From Magnolia sinica (taxonomy: Eukaryota; Streptophyta; Magnoliopsida; Magnoliales; Magnoliaceae): a stretch of DNA of 64,000 bases. Shown here piece by piece: positions 9,532 to 21,552 of the stretch. The notes under the pieces were generated by a model, which saw nothing but the letters and a program-made list of their open reading frames with translations, ran no database searches and was not told where the DNA came from. Position 1 is the stretch's first letter. Every line of letters begins with the position of its first letter. The stretch lies in assembly GCF_029962835.1 (NCBI RefSeq), contig NC_080584.1:80628862-80692861 (forward strand), given 5' to 3'. The position numbers and the translations under genes were made by a program.

Positions 9532-11698
9532 TTATAATAATCACAAATGGCAAGAAAAGATCAAAGTCGATCAAGAAATAGGAGTAAGTAGAAATATAAA
9601 TATTATATTAATGGTCGAGGTTAACAAAACACGGCCGATTGGTTGATTACATCTATATTTTTAAAAAAGAAAAAAAAATGAGAAAAAAGAAAGTGAAGGC
9701 TCAGCCAAAGTATGAATTAAGCATGAACAGTCTTTATCTCATCAAATTTCTTGACATCACATTCTCTGATGAATTCAGTTGTTTGCTTTTGAGCCTTTCA
9801 AGATTTTTCTTTTTTTAAAACTCGGTCAAAAATGCACAGGACTTGGTCGATGGGGCGACCGATAACACCAACTTTGTGCTCTGTTTCTTTCTTCCATTCG
9901 TTGTTCTCACGCAACCGAGCTTAGTAGAGGTTGACATGAGAATTGATGAAGTTCAGGAGGGTCTAGGAGTAGTCCAAACACCTTTCAGGATAGATTCATT
10001 CACTCTCTTAAAGATCTTCACTGATTTCTCTACATTGAACTTGTAGAGTTCTCCGTATCGCTTTGTTAAAGTGATGTTGCTCAGTCCCGTGCATGCGATT
10101 TTTTTCCTTCTCTTTCTATTGTGTTTCTTCTTTGGAAGTTCCATTAGGATTTCTGGGCAATTTCTGCAAGAGATTTTGGCCGTGAATGAGGTTGTTAAAA
10201 GTTTTTAGAATTGAGTTTTCACAAGGAAGGCGTGGTTGAGTTGTGTGTGACCTATTTCTATGTGCTGGAATTGGGAAGATTTCTACTTTCTACATGTTGC
10301 ATGGAGTTGTTTTGCGGAGGATACTGGCTCTAAACCATTTTCAGAAAGTCGATTAATGCTATCAAATAAACTTAATTATATCGTGAGGTTGAGTTGGTGG
10401 GTTGTCAGTGAAACTGATGAGAATGATTATGGCAAAATCTACTCTGATACGTGCTTCTTTGGTTTGATGCTTCTGAACGACACAGATTACTCCCACAGAG
10501 CTTGTGGGCCCAAAAAAATCAAAGGTCTAAAAGGATTTAATAGGTGGGTGCAGAGAAAGTAGGGTTTCGACTACCGCATGTCCATAACTACTAAAGATGC
10601 AGAGAAAACTGCGGTGTTGATCTCTGATTGGTTGTTCGACTAGGAGAGGTGTTTGAGTATCAAAGTCCAATGGACTTATAACATCGCGGAATGTGTGGAC
10701 GGCTGAGATGGATCAAGCTCCCATTGGCATGAGGAAGAAGAAACGGAGGTGTGGAGTTCTGCAGGAAATCTCAGCAAACGTGGTTTCCAAATATGGCAAA
10801 GCTGTGCAGGTTCACTAAGGTATCAGATGAACGATCCACAACATCCATTGGTTTTGTAGCAACGAGATAAGGTAGGAGCTCAAACCGTGGTTTGATCAGA
10901 TATTCAAAGTGGGTCGTACATGGAGTTTTAAAGCAAGTGGCGTCAACCAAAACGGTTTCATGATGGTTCGGTTTGGATGGATGGTAGAGATCAGGCCGAT
11001 GGTTCCCACCTTGATGGATGGGGCAAGGTTGATGGCTAGGGGGTGCAGTTGTCAGTGCGAACTGAAATCGAAGAAAGAGGAGAATGAGAGAGAGGGTTAG
11101 AGAGTGGGTCATGCGATGACGTAATGGTGCACGTCACTACATCATTTTCCTCTCCTTTTTGTATGGCTATGTGGGGCCCATGGAAGGGCTTTCGGGAAAT
11201 CCACTTCATGCATCTGACATCGGCAGTTAAGATTAGGGCATGGGCCAAAAAATGATGCCAATCCAATGCTCAAGTGGGCTACTATAGCAAATAGTAGGAC
11301 TGCTGGATACCACCACTAATAAAAAAATAAAATAAAATAGAAACAAAGTGTTACAATCAAGCTTAGTATACATTCGTTCAAACCATCGTAGAGGTTAAAC
11401 TCATCCGAAGTTGAGACTTGAGATCCACAATCTTCACTAAAAAGAGCGTCATAGCTCTAATAACTCCTCTCAAATCTCCCATGTGCACGAGCAGTTCTAA
11501 CATAGTCATCTACTTTATTCATTTATATACCGCAATAACCTCCTTCTCATATATGTCCATGTTAATCAACAGGTGCTACTACGAGCTTATTAATATCTTC
11601 ATGAGTTTCCAGACCCTGACACATTAAAAACGTAGGATCATTCGATCTCATATTTTAATAAGCATCTCATCGATTATGGTTTATGCAAGCTAGTTATC
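9532..11698. other. No supported gene
   Basis: Several open frames of 60-113 codons lie here. One on the minus strand at 10771-11112 begins with a hydrophobic, signal-peptide-like stretch (SLTLSLILLFLRFQFAL). None shows a domain, and the frames overlap on both strands. No repeat family of the window is clearly present. Confidence 0.5.
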
Positions 11699-12434
11699 TG
11701 ATGTAGAGCGGGTTGCGGAAACTTTCATGGCAAAGATGGACCAGAGAAGGCCCAATCGGAGGCGGAAGTGATCCAGACCATCAGAACCTTAAAACAGTTG
11801 TATCTCATAAATTGGAATGAGTTTTTCGACATATCATATATGATTATGGGGTAGGAGAAGTTACTTTAGCCAACCGTCCCTACTATGCTGGGTTACCCAT
11901 GTCAGATTTGTGAGATTCCATCATATCGATGGTCGAAAGTCCAAATTTTTTTCATTTTTACTATAAATAGTCAGTTTTAGTTTGAAAAAAAAAAACCGAT
12001 CCTTTGAGTTGTAGAAGTCGTGCCCAACAAGAAAATGGCTTAGAAAAATGAGGAGAATCACGTGGTTAGCCTAATTTAGACACTTGTTATGTTTGGCTTA
12101 AAATTATAAAGTCTAGTAAGAATGGTGACCATTTATAAATAGTAAGTTTACTATTTATAGTAAGTCATGTTTTTAGGGAGCCTAAGTTGGAGTTTGAATC
12201 TAAAACTCCATCCTCGGTTTGAGCTTATTATTTAAAGAATTGTAATTCCCTTTTTTTTTTGTTTCTTTTTATCATCAATCAATTTATTTCAAATTTATTA
12301 GAAATCATTTCTATTCTTATCCCTGTGAATTCATGAAGGAAGCTTTGTGAGGAGTTCAGAGAGCTCCATGCATTCGGAGTAGTTATTTCCTGAGGAAGAC
12401 AGTGATCAACCTAATCATGTCCTTCTCTGTGTCA
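11699..12434 (+). mobile_element. Solo LTR of the 18-24 kb gypsy family
   Basis: It starts TGATGTAGAGCGGG and ends GTGTCA, and aligns over its length with the LTRs at 18202 and 23336, but is more diverged. Flanking 5-mers are ttatc (11694-11698) and ctatc (12435-12439), a one-mismatch target duplication. It keeps the inverted TATA hairpin (12133-12160). No internal region is present, so it arose by LTR-LTR recombination. Confidence 0.88.
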
Positions 12435-14130
12435 CTATCCCCACTATCACAACCATAATAATTGAGCTTTAATAGTTCTTTTTCTCCTTTCTTTAACAAC
12501 CACTATCTCCACAATCACCACCAAATTTGAGCCTCTGCGATCTCTTACGTGGCTGTTGAAGTTGAGCAGTTAGTTTCTATTCAGCTTCAGACCTCATCCA
12601 CAACCAACTAGATAAAAAGACATAATCCCTTCTTTCTCCATCGTTGAGGTTCGTTGCTAGAAATTTTCAGTCACTGGCCAACCATAAGAGTTATATAAGT
12701 CAAGGACTCCACAATTCATTAACACATTGTGCTTCCATGGGACATTGATCGATCGTAGATTCTGATATTAAAGGCTAGTGTCAACTCGAAGTTAAGCATT
12801 CTATTTTGCTTGCTATCTATGATAACCATACCAAGGGCAGTGGGTAAGGATGAAGTCGCATCTTCTCGCCTGCACCTTATCCATAGGAAGGTGTTGTCTA
12901 GCCTCTTTTTTTTTCAATTGAAAAAAAAAAAAGACATTAAGGTTAGTGGGCTTGAGACTAAATTTGGGCCCACTGAAGGAGGCCCTGTCCGGGAATTAGA
13001 TAGCAATGTTGGTTGTCCACATTTGATTTAGGCTTCAAAGCTGTCCAAAAACCCTTCTCGCCCATATTTAAGTAGGCCCACTTATCCAATTAACTAGGCC
13101 CATTACCCACTTCTTCTTTATCTCATTCTTTCCTTTACTGGGCCCATGGTCTGTATCTGTTTGGGCTACACAATGGTCTGAAAGCCAACTCTTTCAATCT
13201 CAAAAACAAGTCCGGGCTCCCAAATCCATTTCCCTTCATCTTCTTCATTCATAATTCAGAGAACCCATCTACCAATTGGGCAACCAGGGCTGCTGACTCT
13301 TCTCAAACTGTGAGGTAAAATCGACCAAAGGGAAAACCATTTTGTTTAAGATTTTCCATCGATGTGCCATGGCAGTGGCCACACAAGGGGTTGGGGGGAG
13401 AGAGAGAGAGAGAGAAGCAGCGGATGCTGCGGCTGCTTCTGTTGCTGCAACCGGCAGTGGGCCGAGAGGCATTCGCTTTACGTTACTGCACCATCTAGGG
13501 TGGTGGAGTAGTCATCAACTTCTGGGACAAACAAGGCAACTGAGGCTGTGATGAGCTTGGCCCATATTAGTTTGGGCCTATATTTTAATTGGTATTAGGA
13601 CTAGTGAAAATTTGAGTTTTCACAGCTCAGTGCCCACCCATTGATAACCGTTGATCAGATGAGTTCTATTTCTTCCCTCATAACCTTCTAAATCTGGCAA
13701 TACCTCAATCTTCTTCTGGGGACATCGATCGTAGTCCCATGCACAAAGTGATCCAGCCATTCATTTTTTGACCATGCATTGTGGCCCACTTCGAACGCAG
13801 CTGTGTCCCACATCCTCCCTCTATTCTTAAAGTTCTGGTGACAATCTCATCCTTGTGGACTTCAAATACACATTTCCCCACCCCAATTGCTCATGTATCT
13901 ACAAATGAGCACAGCCACATATCACATTCGCCAAAATGGGCCATGTACCATACAGCACAACTTCTATTTGTGAGGAGGCACATGTACGAGGAGATGAAGA
14001 AGTGATTTGCAGCACAATGGGGCAAATGTATTCAATATCCAGGCCATCAATCAGGTAGAGGCCACCTGGAAGAAGCCCTTGTTCAAATGCCAAGCCTGTC
14101 CGCTTATCAGGTGGGCTACACATATATGCA
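12435..14130. other. No supported gene
   Basis: Short open frames only. There is a homopurine (ga)n tract near 13399-13415. Phrases such as gggcccac and aggcccac are frequent, but no element ends were found. Confidence 0.45.
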
Positions 14131-14601
14131 TAGAGTTGTATACGTACCAAGTTAGATCAGTTAACTCGCTCAACTCGACTCAGAAAAGCCCGATTCGACT
14201 CAGCTCAAAACTAGGCTCAAACTGGACCTGATTTTTTGAGCTCGAAAAAATTTCGAGTTGAGTCCAAGCTAGAAAAAGCTCGACTCCGAACTTGGCTCGA
14301 TCTTGACTCGGTTCGAATTGATTCAACTCAGATGAAGTTCACTTAATACAAATATTTTGTAAATATTTATATTTAAATAAATTACATATTATATATTATA
14401 TATTATATACCTAAAAAATCTTAAAATTTAAACTCAAACTGAAACTCAAACTTGGCTCGAAGGATCATCTCGAGCCAAGCTACTCACCCAACAGAGCTGA
14501 CCAGTCAGGCTCGAGCACCGAGACAAGCTGAGTTTGAGTTGGGGTAGCCTGCTGGACATGCTGGGGCAAGCTTGACTCAGTTCGGCTCATGTACAGCTCT
14601 A
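14131..14601. mobile_element. hAT-like MITE rich in ctcgactc words
   Basis: The termini are TAGAGTTGTATACG and, reverse-complemented on the right, TAGAGCTGTACATG. The flanks are tatatgca and attatgca, an imperfect 8-bp target duplication. The arms are built of gactcgagct-like words and surround an AT-rich centre. It belongs to the same family as 43204-43787 and 58502-59061. No transposase. Confidence 0.65.
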
Positions 14602-15613
14602 AATTATGCACGAGGAAATTGGGCTGATTGGAAAAAGGTCAATGATCTATATCTAACATCTGTAGATCGTCCGCTTGATTAATGATCTATATCTACATAT
14701 AGATCTTGATTTTTTATTTTTAATTTTTCACTTTGGAATGTTCATGGGGATGATGTATTTGAACTTCAACAGGTGGCTAAGTAATTGGATAGTCTTGATC
14801 CATTGCCACTTGCACCAATCAACGGCTTGTATAGGCTAATACCATTTTCCAAATGTAGCCAGACATGCACCCACGCATCTACACCTGGTAGGCTTGGGTG
14901 CCAACCATTAGGGGTAGCAATGGGCCGGGCCAAGGTCGACCCAAACCAGCCCAATACTTAAGCTCCAAGGCCTAAGCCTACAATAGCCTATCACAGCAGG
15001 CCTGAGCCCAAGATTGAAAAAATTGGCATGTGTTAGGTCAACCACGACCCAGCCCCGGCCTTAAAATTGATGAAATCCCTATTTCTCACTTGAATTCTCC
15101 AAATTCCTATTATCAAATGTGCCACACATTCACGACGATATAGAATAGAGAAGTAGAGGAACGAAATCAACGGTCTAGATTCAAGATGCATAGGTTGCAT
15201 CGCCAAGAATTAAAATGGCATATTTGTAGGATATAAGATGTGTATATGAAGAAGGGTTGTGCTAAAATAACTTAAGCCTAACCCATTTCAAACTTTTATA
15301 GCCCATGCATGGAAGCCCAAGCCCATTCCATAGACCCGATGATAAACCAAGCCCATTCTGAAGAATTTCTCAGCACATTTTCACTATACATCATCAGGAC
15401 CGTTCATAAACTGGGCCCTACTATGGATGGATTAAGGCCCATAAGTCTCAAGCAGTTGGACTTTTTTGGGGCAGAAAGAAAACCGAAGTTTTATCTAACA
15501 TGTATCTGTATTGTTCCACCAATGCATGCAGTTTGTAGGGTCATCTGGATGATGGGCCATAAGATAAAATACCATCAATTTTCAGGCCATGCATGTGTAA
15601 AAGAGGCACCCAC
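14602..15613. other. No gene; fragment of a second hAT-like repeat
   Basis: Around 14921-15060 the text taggggtagcaatgggccgg followed by repeated gcccaagcc-type words resembles the end of a widespread plant hAT-like MITE. The other end was not found. The remainder is unassigned. Confidence 0.4.
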
Positions 15614-15965
15614 GTGTGCAATCTAATCCATCCATCAGCTGGGCCCATCCATGTAATTATCTTTATTTGGCTACATGCGATGACTCAAAATCAAGGTCCA
15701 AAGACCCGATGGGTACCTGGAGGATTGGGTACCTACATAATGATACTTGGACCCGATACAAGTACTCTACAGACCCGAAGTAAACTCGACTTTGACAACC
15801 GTGTATATCCCACGTGGAAAGAGACAAAAACACGCTTTTTCACGTAGAAAGTCAAGCAAAGGCTTTTGGACGGTCGAGAGCGAAGAAAACCAAAGGTGAG
15901 GCTGTGAAGAAAGCAGCAATCAGGAGAGGAGGTGCAGTCGGTGGGTCATTTGTACAGATGATCTC
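15614..15965. repeat. Segmental duplication, copy 1
   Basis: It aligns with 17337-17753, starting gtgtgcaatctaatccatcc and ending near ggtcatttgtacagatgat. The copies share blocks such as aaagacccgatggg, gacccgaagtaaac and ttttggacggtcgag. It is about 65 bp shorter than copy 2 because of indels. No coding frame is shared. Confidence 0.8.
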
Positions 15966-17336
15966 AAAAAAATCAACGGCTGTCAATGACCCAAAATCCT
16001 ACACCATGTTTTACACCAAAATACTATGGGAGGGATCATTACCTCCCTTAGATTCCCTACTTCTAATGTAGAGCTGGAATTTCTACCGTTGAATGCTACT
16101 ATCACACATGAATACCTCACCTTTCAAAACAACGGCTGCAAATTGGCCAGACCATCAATCAAAAAGGATTTTGAAGACTTCAGCCAAATTGAAAAAGACC
16201 TAAGGGTAAACTCTTCTCTCAAAAGTTAATAATTTTGACATTTATGCTAAATGCAATGTATTAAATCCAAGAGTCCTAAGAAATAATCTCTGCACGATTG
16301 ATTCAAACTTTAGTGGGCCATGGAATACGAAAAGATAAGCGGTTATTCATAAATCATTTAAAAGTAGGAAGCTAATTGCGTCCCGTCCCACCCCACCCCT
16401 CCCCACCCAAACAATAATATATCTATATAGGGACTCTTGTGGGGCCCACTAGTATGTCAAGCTGTCCTTTCATTTTCTCATATCACTTTAGGGGTCATTT
16501 CGCACCATAGATTTGGTGGGATTTGAGGGGATTTCAAATGCCCTGGTTGTCTGGCACCACAAAGTACCAGGGGTTTCAAATCCCCTCGAAGAGGGGGTTT
16601 GAAATCCATGGTGAGAGCTTGGATTACATCTAAAGTCCTTCCAAGAGTTGCATGTGTAACATGTATGTCACTTTACTATTATTCCATTGGGCACATGACC
16701 CACTAATGATGTCCGAAAATAATTAGATTATCAGTTGCATCACTATAATTACTTTAAGATAATGATCAACACTATCCAAACATTGTCCATGTAAATCAAC
16801 GGTTAAAAATCATTAGTTAGTCACTCCGACACTTGTGGCCCATCCACAACTTGTAATTTCATCATTTTCGGAGAAAGCATATATTTCAGAAGGCTTATTG
16901 CAACCATTGTGTTAAATATTACGTATGTTCATTAATTAGAGATATTAAAGTTGATTTAATAATTAAATTCAAGCCCATGGAAATATACCATGCATAGCTA
17001 CTATTGGATTAAAGTTGATTCCCAATCCATAGTGCCAAACACAATAGGAGAATTTTGAATCCAAGGATTCCAAATCCACGCTATTAAACCGACACCATAA
17101 TTAAGGCAGATCCAATGCCGAAGTGGACCACACTTAAGAGGGTTTTTTCATTTAATGTAACCCAAGCTCGCTATTTAGTGTGGTCCACTTGAGCATTGGA
17201 TCTGTTTCATTTTTTAGCTCATACATTCATACATTATGGTGGGCCCCACAAGGGCCCTACATGGATGAATTATTGTCCTGGTGAGGTCAAATGCAATCCA
17301 CTTTCCACACGGATGAAAGAGTGCGTTTACATTAAT
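15966..17336. other. No gene; MITE-like sequence
   Basis: At 16490-17095 there are blocks such as tggtgggatttgaggggatt and, further on, ggattccaaatccacg in inverted sense. These resemble a degenerate MITE with ggatt-type arms, but the ends are unclear. Fragments of the foldback Mutator family appear at 16430-16500 and 17130-17260. Confidence 0.4.
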
Positions 17337-17753
17337 GTGTGCAATCTAATCCAGCCATCAGTTAGTCCCAGCCATGTAATTGTCTTTATTTGGATTCGTG
17401 TGTAACTCACCATCAAAGTCCAAAGACCCGATGGGAGAATCGGGTCCCTAAAGTACGAAACTTGGACACGGCAAGAACCGAGACCCAGTCAATCCGGGTA
17501 AAGGCACCCTATCGACCCGAAGTAAACCCGACCCTTTGACAGCCGTGGATATCCCACATGGACAGCTCTATAATTTTCCGTAGATATGTTGAATAAGGCA
17601 CCAGAAAGAGACAAAAATACGCTTTTTCATGCAGAAAGTCAAATATGGACTTTTGGACGGTCGAGAAACGACGAAAAGCAATAGTAGGGCTGTGACCAAG
17701 CCGCAAGCAAGCGAGGATTTCATGTCGGTTGGTCATTTATATGGACGATCAGA
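17337..17753. repeat. Segmental duplication, copy 2
   Basis: Partner of 15614-15965 at about 1.72 kb offset. It contains an extra segment near 17556-17604 between the wording that reads cacatgg and aaagagacaaa, plus a rearranged stretch around 17430-17515. Confidence 0.8.
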
Positions 17754-18201
17754 TCACGAGTCGAAAGACTCAGAGGCTGTTTAAGCATGTGATACTCGGA
17801 TTTTCCTGTTTGCACAAGTGGAACCCACGGTTTCACGATCCAGACCATTGGTATGCTATTTTACTCCAAATTAAGAAATAACACTAAGGCTCCGTTTGTT
17901 AAATCTGAAGTCTAAAGACCGAATCTAAAATCTGAAGCCTAAATCTAAAATCTAAAACCTGAATTTGAAATCTAAAGTAAAAATACTTGTTTGATAATTA
18001 TGACTGAAGTCTAAAAATTAAGTACTGAATTTGGAACAAATTATTTGTTAACAAATAATTTAAATGTTTGAAATATGTTAATTTGACACATTTGCCCCTA
18101 TCTCTCATTTGAAAATGTTTTACATTATAAAGAAATTATTTTTTATTAAATGAAAATAAAATTATTTTATGTAATTCAAATAAACTAAAATACTTACTAA
18201 A
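17754..18201. other. AT-rich DNA flanking the gypsy insertion
   Basis: It contains a run of aaatctgaagtctaaa-like words (17900-18020) that could be the arm of a MITE beginning ggctccgtttgtt at 17888. It continues beyond the retrotransposon, whose target duplication ctaaa is at 18197-18201. No gene. Confidence 0.4.
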
Positions 18202-18899
18202 TGATGTAGAGCGGGTCGCAGACAGTTTCATGGCCAAGATGGATCAGAAAAGGCCCGGTCGACGACAGAAGTGATCCGGACCATCGGACCTTAGATCGGG
18301 CGTATCTCGCAATCCCGAATGTTATATGACGTAAAATATATGATTTTGGGGTAGACGAGCTACTTTAGCCGGGTTACGCAGCCCGGAATTGCGAAAAACC
18401 CCTGGATTGATGGTCGTTTCCCCGTTTTAATTTCGCTTTTACTATAAATAGTAAGTTTTAGTTTGATTGTAACTCTTCATCCGTCGGGCTTTAGGAGTTG
18501 CGCCTACGTGAAAAGAGCTTAGAATAATTAGGGGAACGGTTTGGTGAAGCCAAATAGGACACTTACTATTTTTGGCCGAAAACCTTGCGCACTAGTAGAC
18601 ATCACGACCGTCTATAAATAGTAAGTTTACTATTTATAGTAAGTCGCGGATTCTAGGAGTTTGAGTTGTAGTTTGATTATGATTTCTTTCCCATTGCTTG
18701 ATACCCTTATTTAAAGGGTCGAAACTCGGCTTTAATCATTCATCAATCAATTTCGAATTTATTAGAATTTATTTCTATTTTCGCTTTCTTTCCTCGTGGA
18801 TTCGAGAAGTCTCGTGAGGAGTCCAGAGAAGTTCCGTGGATTCTAATAGTTATCCTCTTGAGGAAGACGGTGCTCGACCTCACGTCCTCCCCTGCGTCG
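18202..18899 (+). repeat. 5' LTR of the gypsy element
   Basis: It starts TGATGTAGAGCGGG. The last base before the primer site is g where the 3' LTR has a (TCA). The inverted TATA hairpin is at 18612-18639. The 5' ~300 bp differs strongly from the other LTR, while the last ~390 bp is nearly identical. Confidence 0.93.
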
Positions 18900-18902
18900 A
18901 TT

Positions 18903-18914
18903 TGGTATCAAAGC
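18903..18914 (+). promoter_or_regulatory. Primer-binding site, tRNA-iMet type
   Basis: TGGTATCAAAGC lies three bases after the LTR and matches 11 of 12 bases of the TGGTATCAGAGC site used by elements primed with initiator methionine tRNA. Confidence 0.85.
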
Positions 18915-18931
18915 GAGGTTTCTCCTGGATT

Positions 18932-19740
18932 GATGGCTTCTAACGACGGTCAACAATCCCATGGGCGGTGCTCGGGAATTTACCTTTAACGGCAGTAGCT
19001 TTTGAAGTAGCGCAACGAGAGAATAAGCAAGCCATGCAAGGGCCTTCCATCGACCGCATAATGGATCTCTCGGAAAACCTAAGGCAACTCCGTGTTCTGG
19101 TGTCAATCCTCCACCCCAAATTAATCGCCTTGATCGCAGGATAGTACCGACAAGTGCATTCAAGGGTCATTCCCGAGGAAGGGGGCTCCAGGTGAGGAGG
19201 AAATCGACGATATACTCTTCCAACACCCCAGACTGGCGGCGATCGAGTAGATCGAACGGATCGAGAATTCAAGATGAGGGTTGATATTCCTAGCTTGAAT
19301 GGCCAACTACACATCGAGGACTTCCTCGATTGGCTTTCTGAAGTAGCGATTTTTTGACTACATGGACATCCTGAAGTAAAGAAGGTCAAGCTTGTGGCCT
19401 ACAAGTTGAAAGGAGGAGCTTCATCTTGGTGGAACAACTGCAACTCGCGCGAACCAGCAGAAAGCACCAATCCGCACTGGCAACGGATGCAGGTACTACG
19501 TGCCCGATTCCTCCTAGCGATTACGATCGGTATTATTCCAACAATACCAAAATTGTCGAGGTAGTCGGTCGGTGAGAGAATACGCAGAAGAATTTTACTA
19601 CCTGGCGGCGTGTAACGAGACTGACTCGCAGCAAGTCGCCCGATTCAACGGTGGATTGCGTATGGCTATCCAGGATCGGGTCCAGATGCAGTCCGTCTGG
19701 ATGATGGATCAAGTTGGCTACTCGTGCAGAAGTGCAACTT
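18932..19740 (+). pseudogene. gag (capsid) region, broken
   Basis: From an ATG at 18932 the plus strand carries recognisable retrotransposon gag segments split over several frames with stops. Examples are IEDFLDWLSEV, then KVKLVAYKLKGGASSWW (about 19383-19433), then [13 protein letters not shown] (about 19578-19616) and [13 protein letters not shown]. In intact relatives these form the capsid that packages RNA in cytoplasmic particles. The zinc knuckle follows in the next open stretch. Confidence 0.8.
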
Positions 19741-21552
19741 GAACGTCCTAACACACGGACCTATCCTACCGCAAGGATTCCTGTGGCAGGTCTGCCCCAG
19801 GGAACTGCACAGCCTAAGGGGAAGGAGCCCGTAGGAGCACGCACTCAACCTCCTACGTTTGAGAACCGAGATCAGGGGAGTGGGCAAGCTAGACCCCAAA
19901 GGGGCGTATCGACTGCTGCTGGTCCAAGTAGAATCCCGAACCCCTATGCTCGGCCAAGGCCCGATAACTGCTATCGTTGTGGCCAACCGGGCCACCTATC
20001 AAATACTTGTCCCCAGCGAAAAGTGGCAAACCTTGCCATCAATGATGGTAGTGCTGATAACGCTTATGAAGATCCAGATATTGAAGAACAGGAGCATACC
20101 ACCGAGGACGAGGCAGATGATTCAGGTTGGATTCAGCAAGATCACGGCGAGTCGCTTGTCGTGAGGCGACTATTATATGCGCCAAGAAAAGAAGTGCATC
20201 CACAACGGCATAACATCTTCCGCACTAGGTGTACGGTGAATCGAAAGGTTTGCGACGTGATCATTGATAGTGGGAGTAGCGAGAACATCGTCTCCAAGGT
20301 CATGGTGGAAAAATTGCAATTGAAAACGGAGCGTCATCCCTCTCCATATACAATCGGTTGGATCAAGAAGGTCAGCGAAACAAAGGTAACTGAACGGTGC
20401 ACCATATCCTTTTCAATTGGCAAACATTATAAGGATGAAGTAGTATGCGATGTGGTCGACATGGAAGCATGTCACATACTACTCGGTCGGCCCTGGCAAT
20501 CTGACCGTGATGCCACTCATAAAGGGCGAGATAATATATATATCTTCGTCAAGGACGGCCGAAAGACCATATTGGCCCCTATGGATCCAGAGGGACCACC
20601 TGAAACTTCTAAAGTGGAGGGCCGTTTTCTCTTAACCATACGGGACTTCGTGGAAGAATCAAAGGAAACAGGACAGACTTATGCATTAATTGTAAAAGGG
20701 GAAGAACTCGAGCCTACCAACATCCCTGAAATACTAAGGCTCCTGCTACATGAATTCAAAGAAATCTGGCCCGATGACCTTCCCGATGGGTTATCCCCCA
20801 TGCAGGATATCCAACACCATATCGACTTTGTCCCTGGGTCCAGTTTACCGAATCGTCCCCATTATCGAATGAGTCCAAATGAGTGCGAGATTCTGCAGGG
20901 ACAAGTAGAGGAGTTGATCCGTAAGGGTCTTATTCGGGAGAGCATGAGTCCATGTGCTGTACCAGCTCTATTAACTCCAAAGAAAGATGGGAGTTGGCGC
21001 ATGTGTGTCGACAACCGGGCCATCAACAAAATCACCATAAAATACAGGTTTCCTATACCACGGTTGGACGATATGTTGGACATGCTAGAGGGTGCAAAAA
21101 TATTCTCTAAATTGGACCTAAGGAGCGGCTACCATCAGATTCGAATACGGTCGGGTGATGAGTGGAAAACAGCCTTTAAAACCAAGGAAGGATTATACGA
21201 ATGGATGGTCATGCCCTTCGGGCTTTCGAATGCGCCTAGCACATTTATGAGATTGATGAACCAAGTTCTGAAACCTTTCATTGGGCGGTTCGTTGTGGTT
21301 TACTTCGATGATATTTTGATATACAGTCAAGACGAAACCACCCATATGGAACACCTCAAGAAGGTCCTTCAAGTGCTCACTAAAAATAAACTGTATCTCA
21401 ATTTTAAAAAGTGCAGCTTCATGACAGATAGCTTATTATTCTTGGGTTTTGTCGTAACATCCATGGGCATTCGGGTGGATGACAAATATTCAAGAAGTGC
21501 GAAGTTTTTAGAAACTGACGACATTCTATCGTCGGTTCATGAAAATTTTTAG
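19714..21552 (+). pseudogene. gypsy gag C-terminus, protease and reverse transcriptase
   Basis: An open stretch of 612 codons (it starts at a TTG, so it is a continuation rather than a true start). In order: a CCHC zinc knuckle at about residues 88-101 ([14 protein letters not shown]); an aspartic protease active site at about 182-187 (IIDSGSS); and a reverse transcriptase from about 375 with the [26 protein letters not shown] and YFDD motifs. YFDD is the catalytic box. The stretch ends in a jumbled segment after 21480: roughly 30 codons joining the RT thumb to RNase H are shortened and shifted out of frame, so RT and RNase H are no longer continuous. Intact versions copy element RNA to DNA in cytoplasmic particles. 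Confidence 0.93.

Noticed and set aside
10771-11112. 113-codon minus-strand ORF with a signal-peptide-like start
   Set aside because: The hydrophobic start is the only feature. It has no cysteine pattern or known family and overlaps open frames on both strands.
18843-19995. Minus-strand ORFs over the gypsy gag region
   Set aside because: Shadows of the plus-strand gag, which shows clear capsid and zinc-knuckle motifs.
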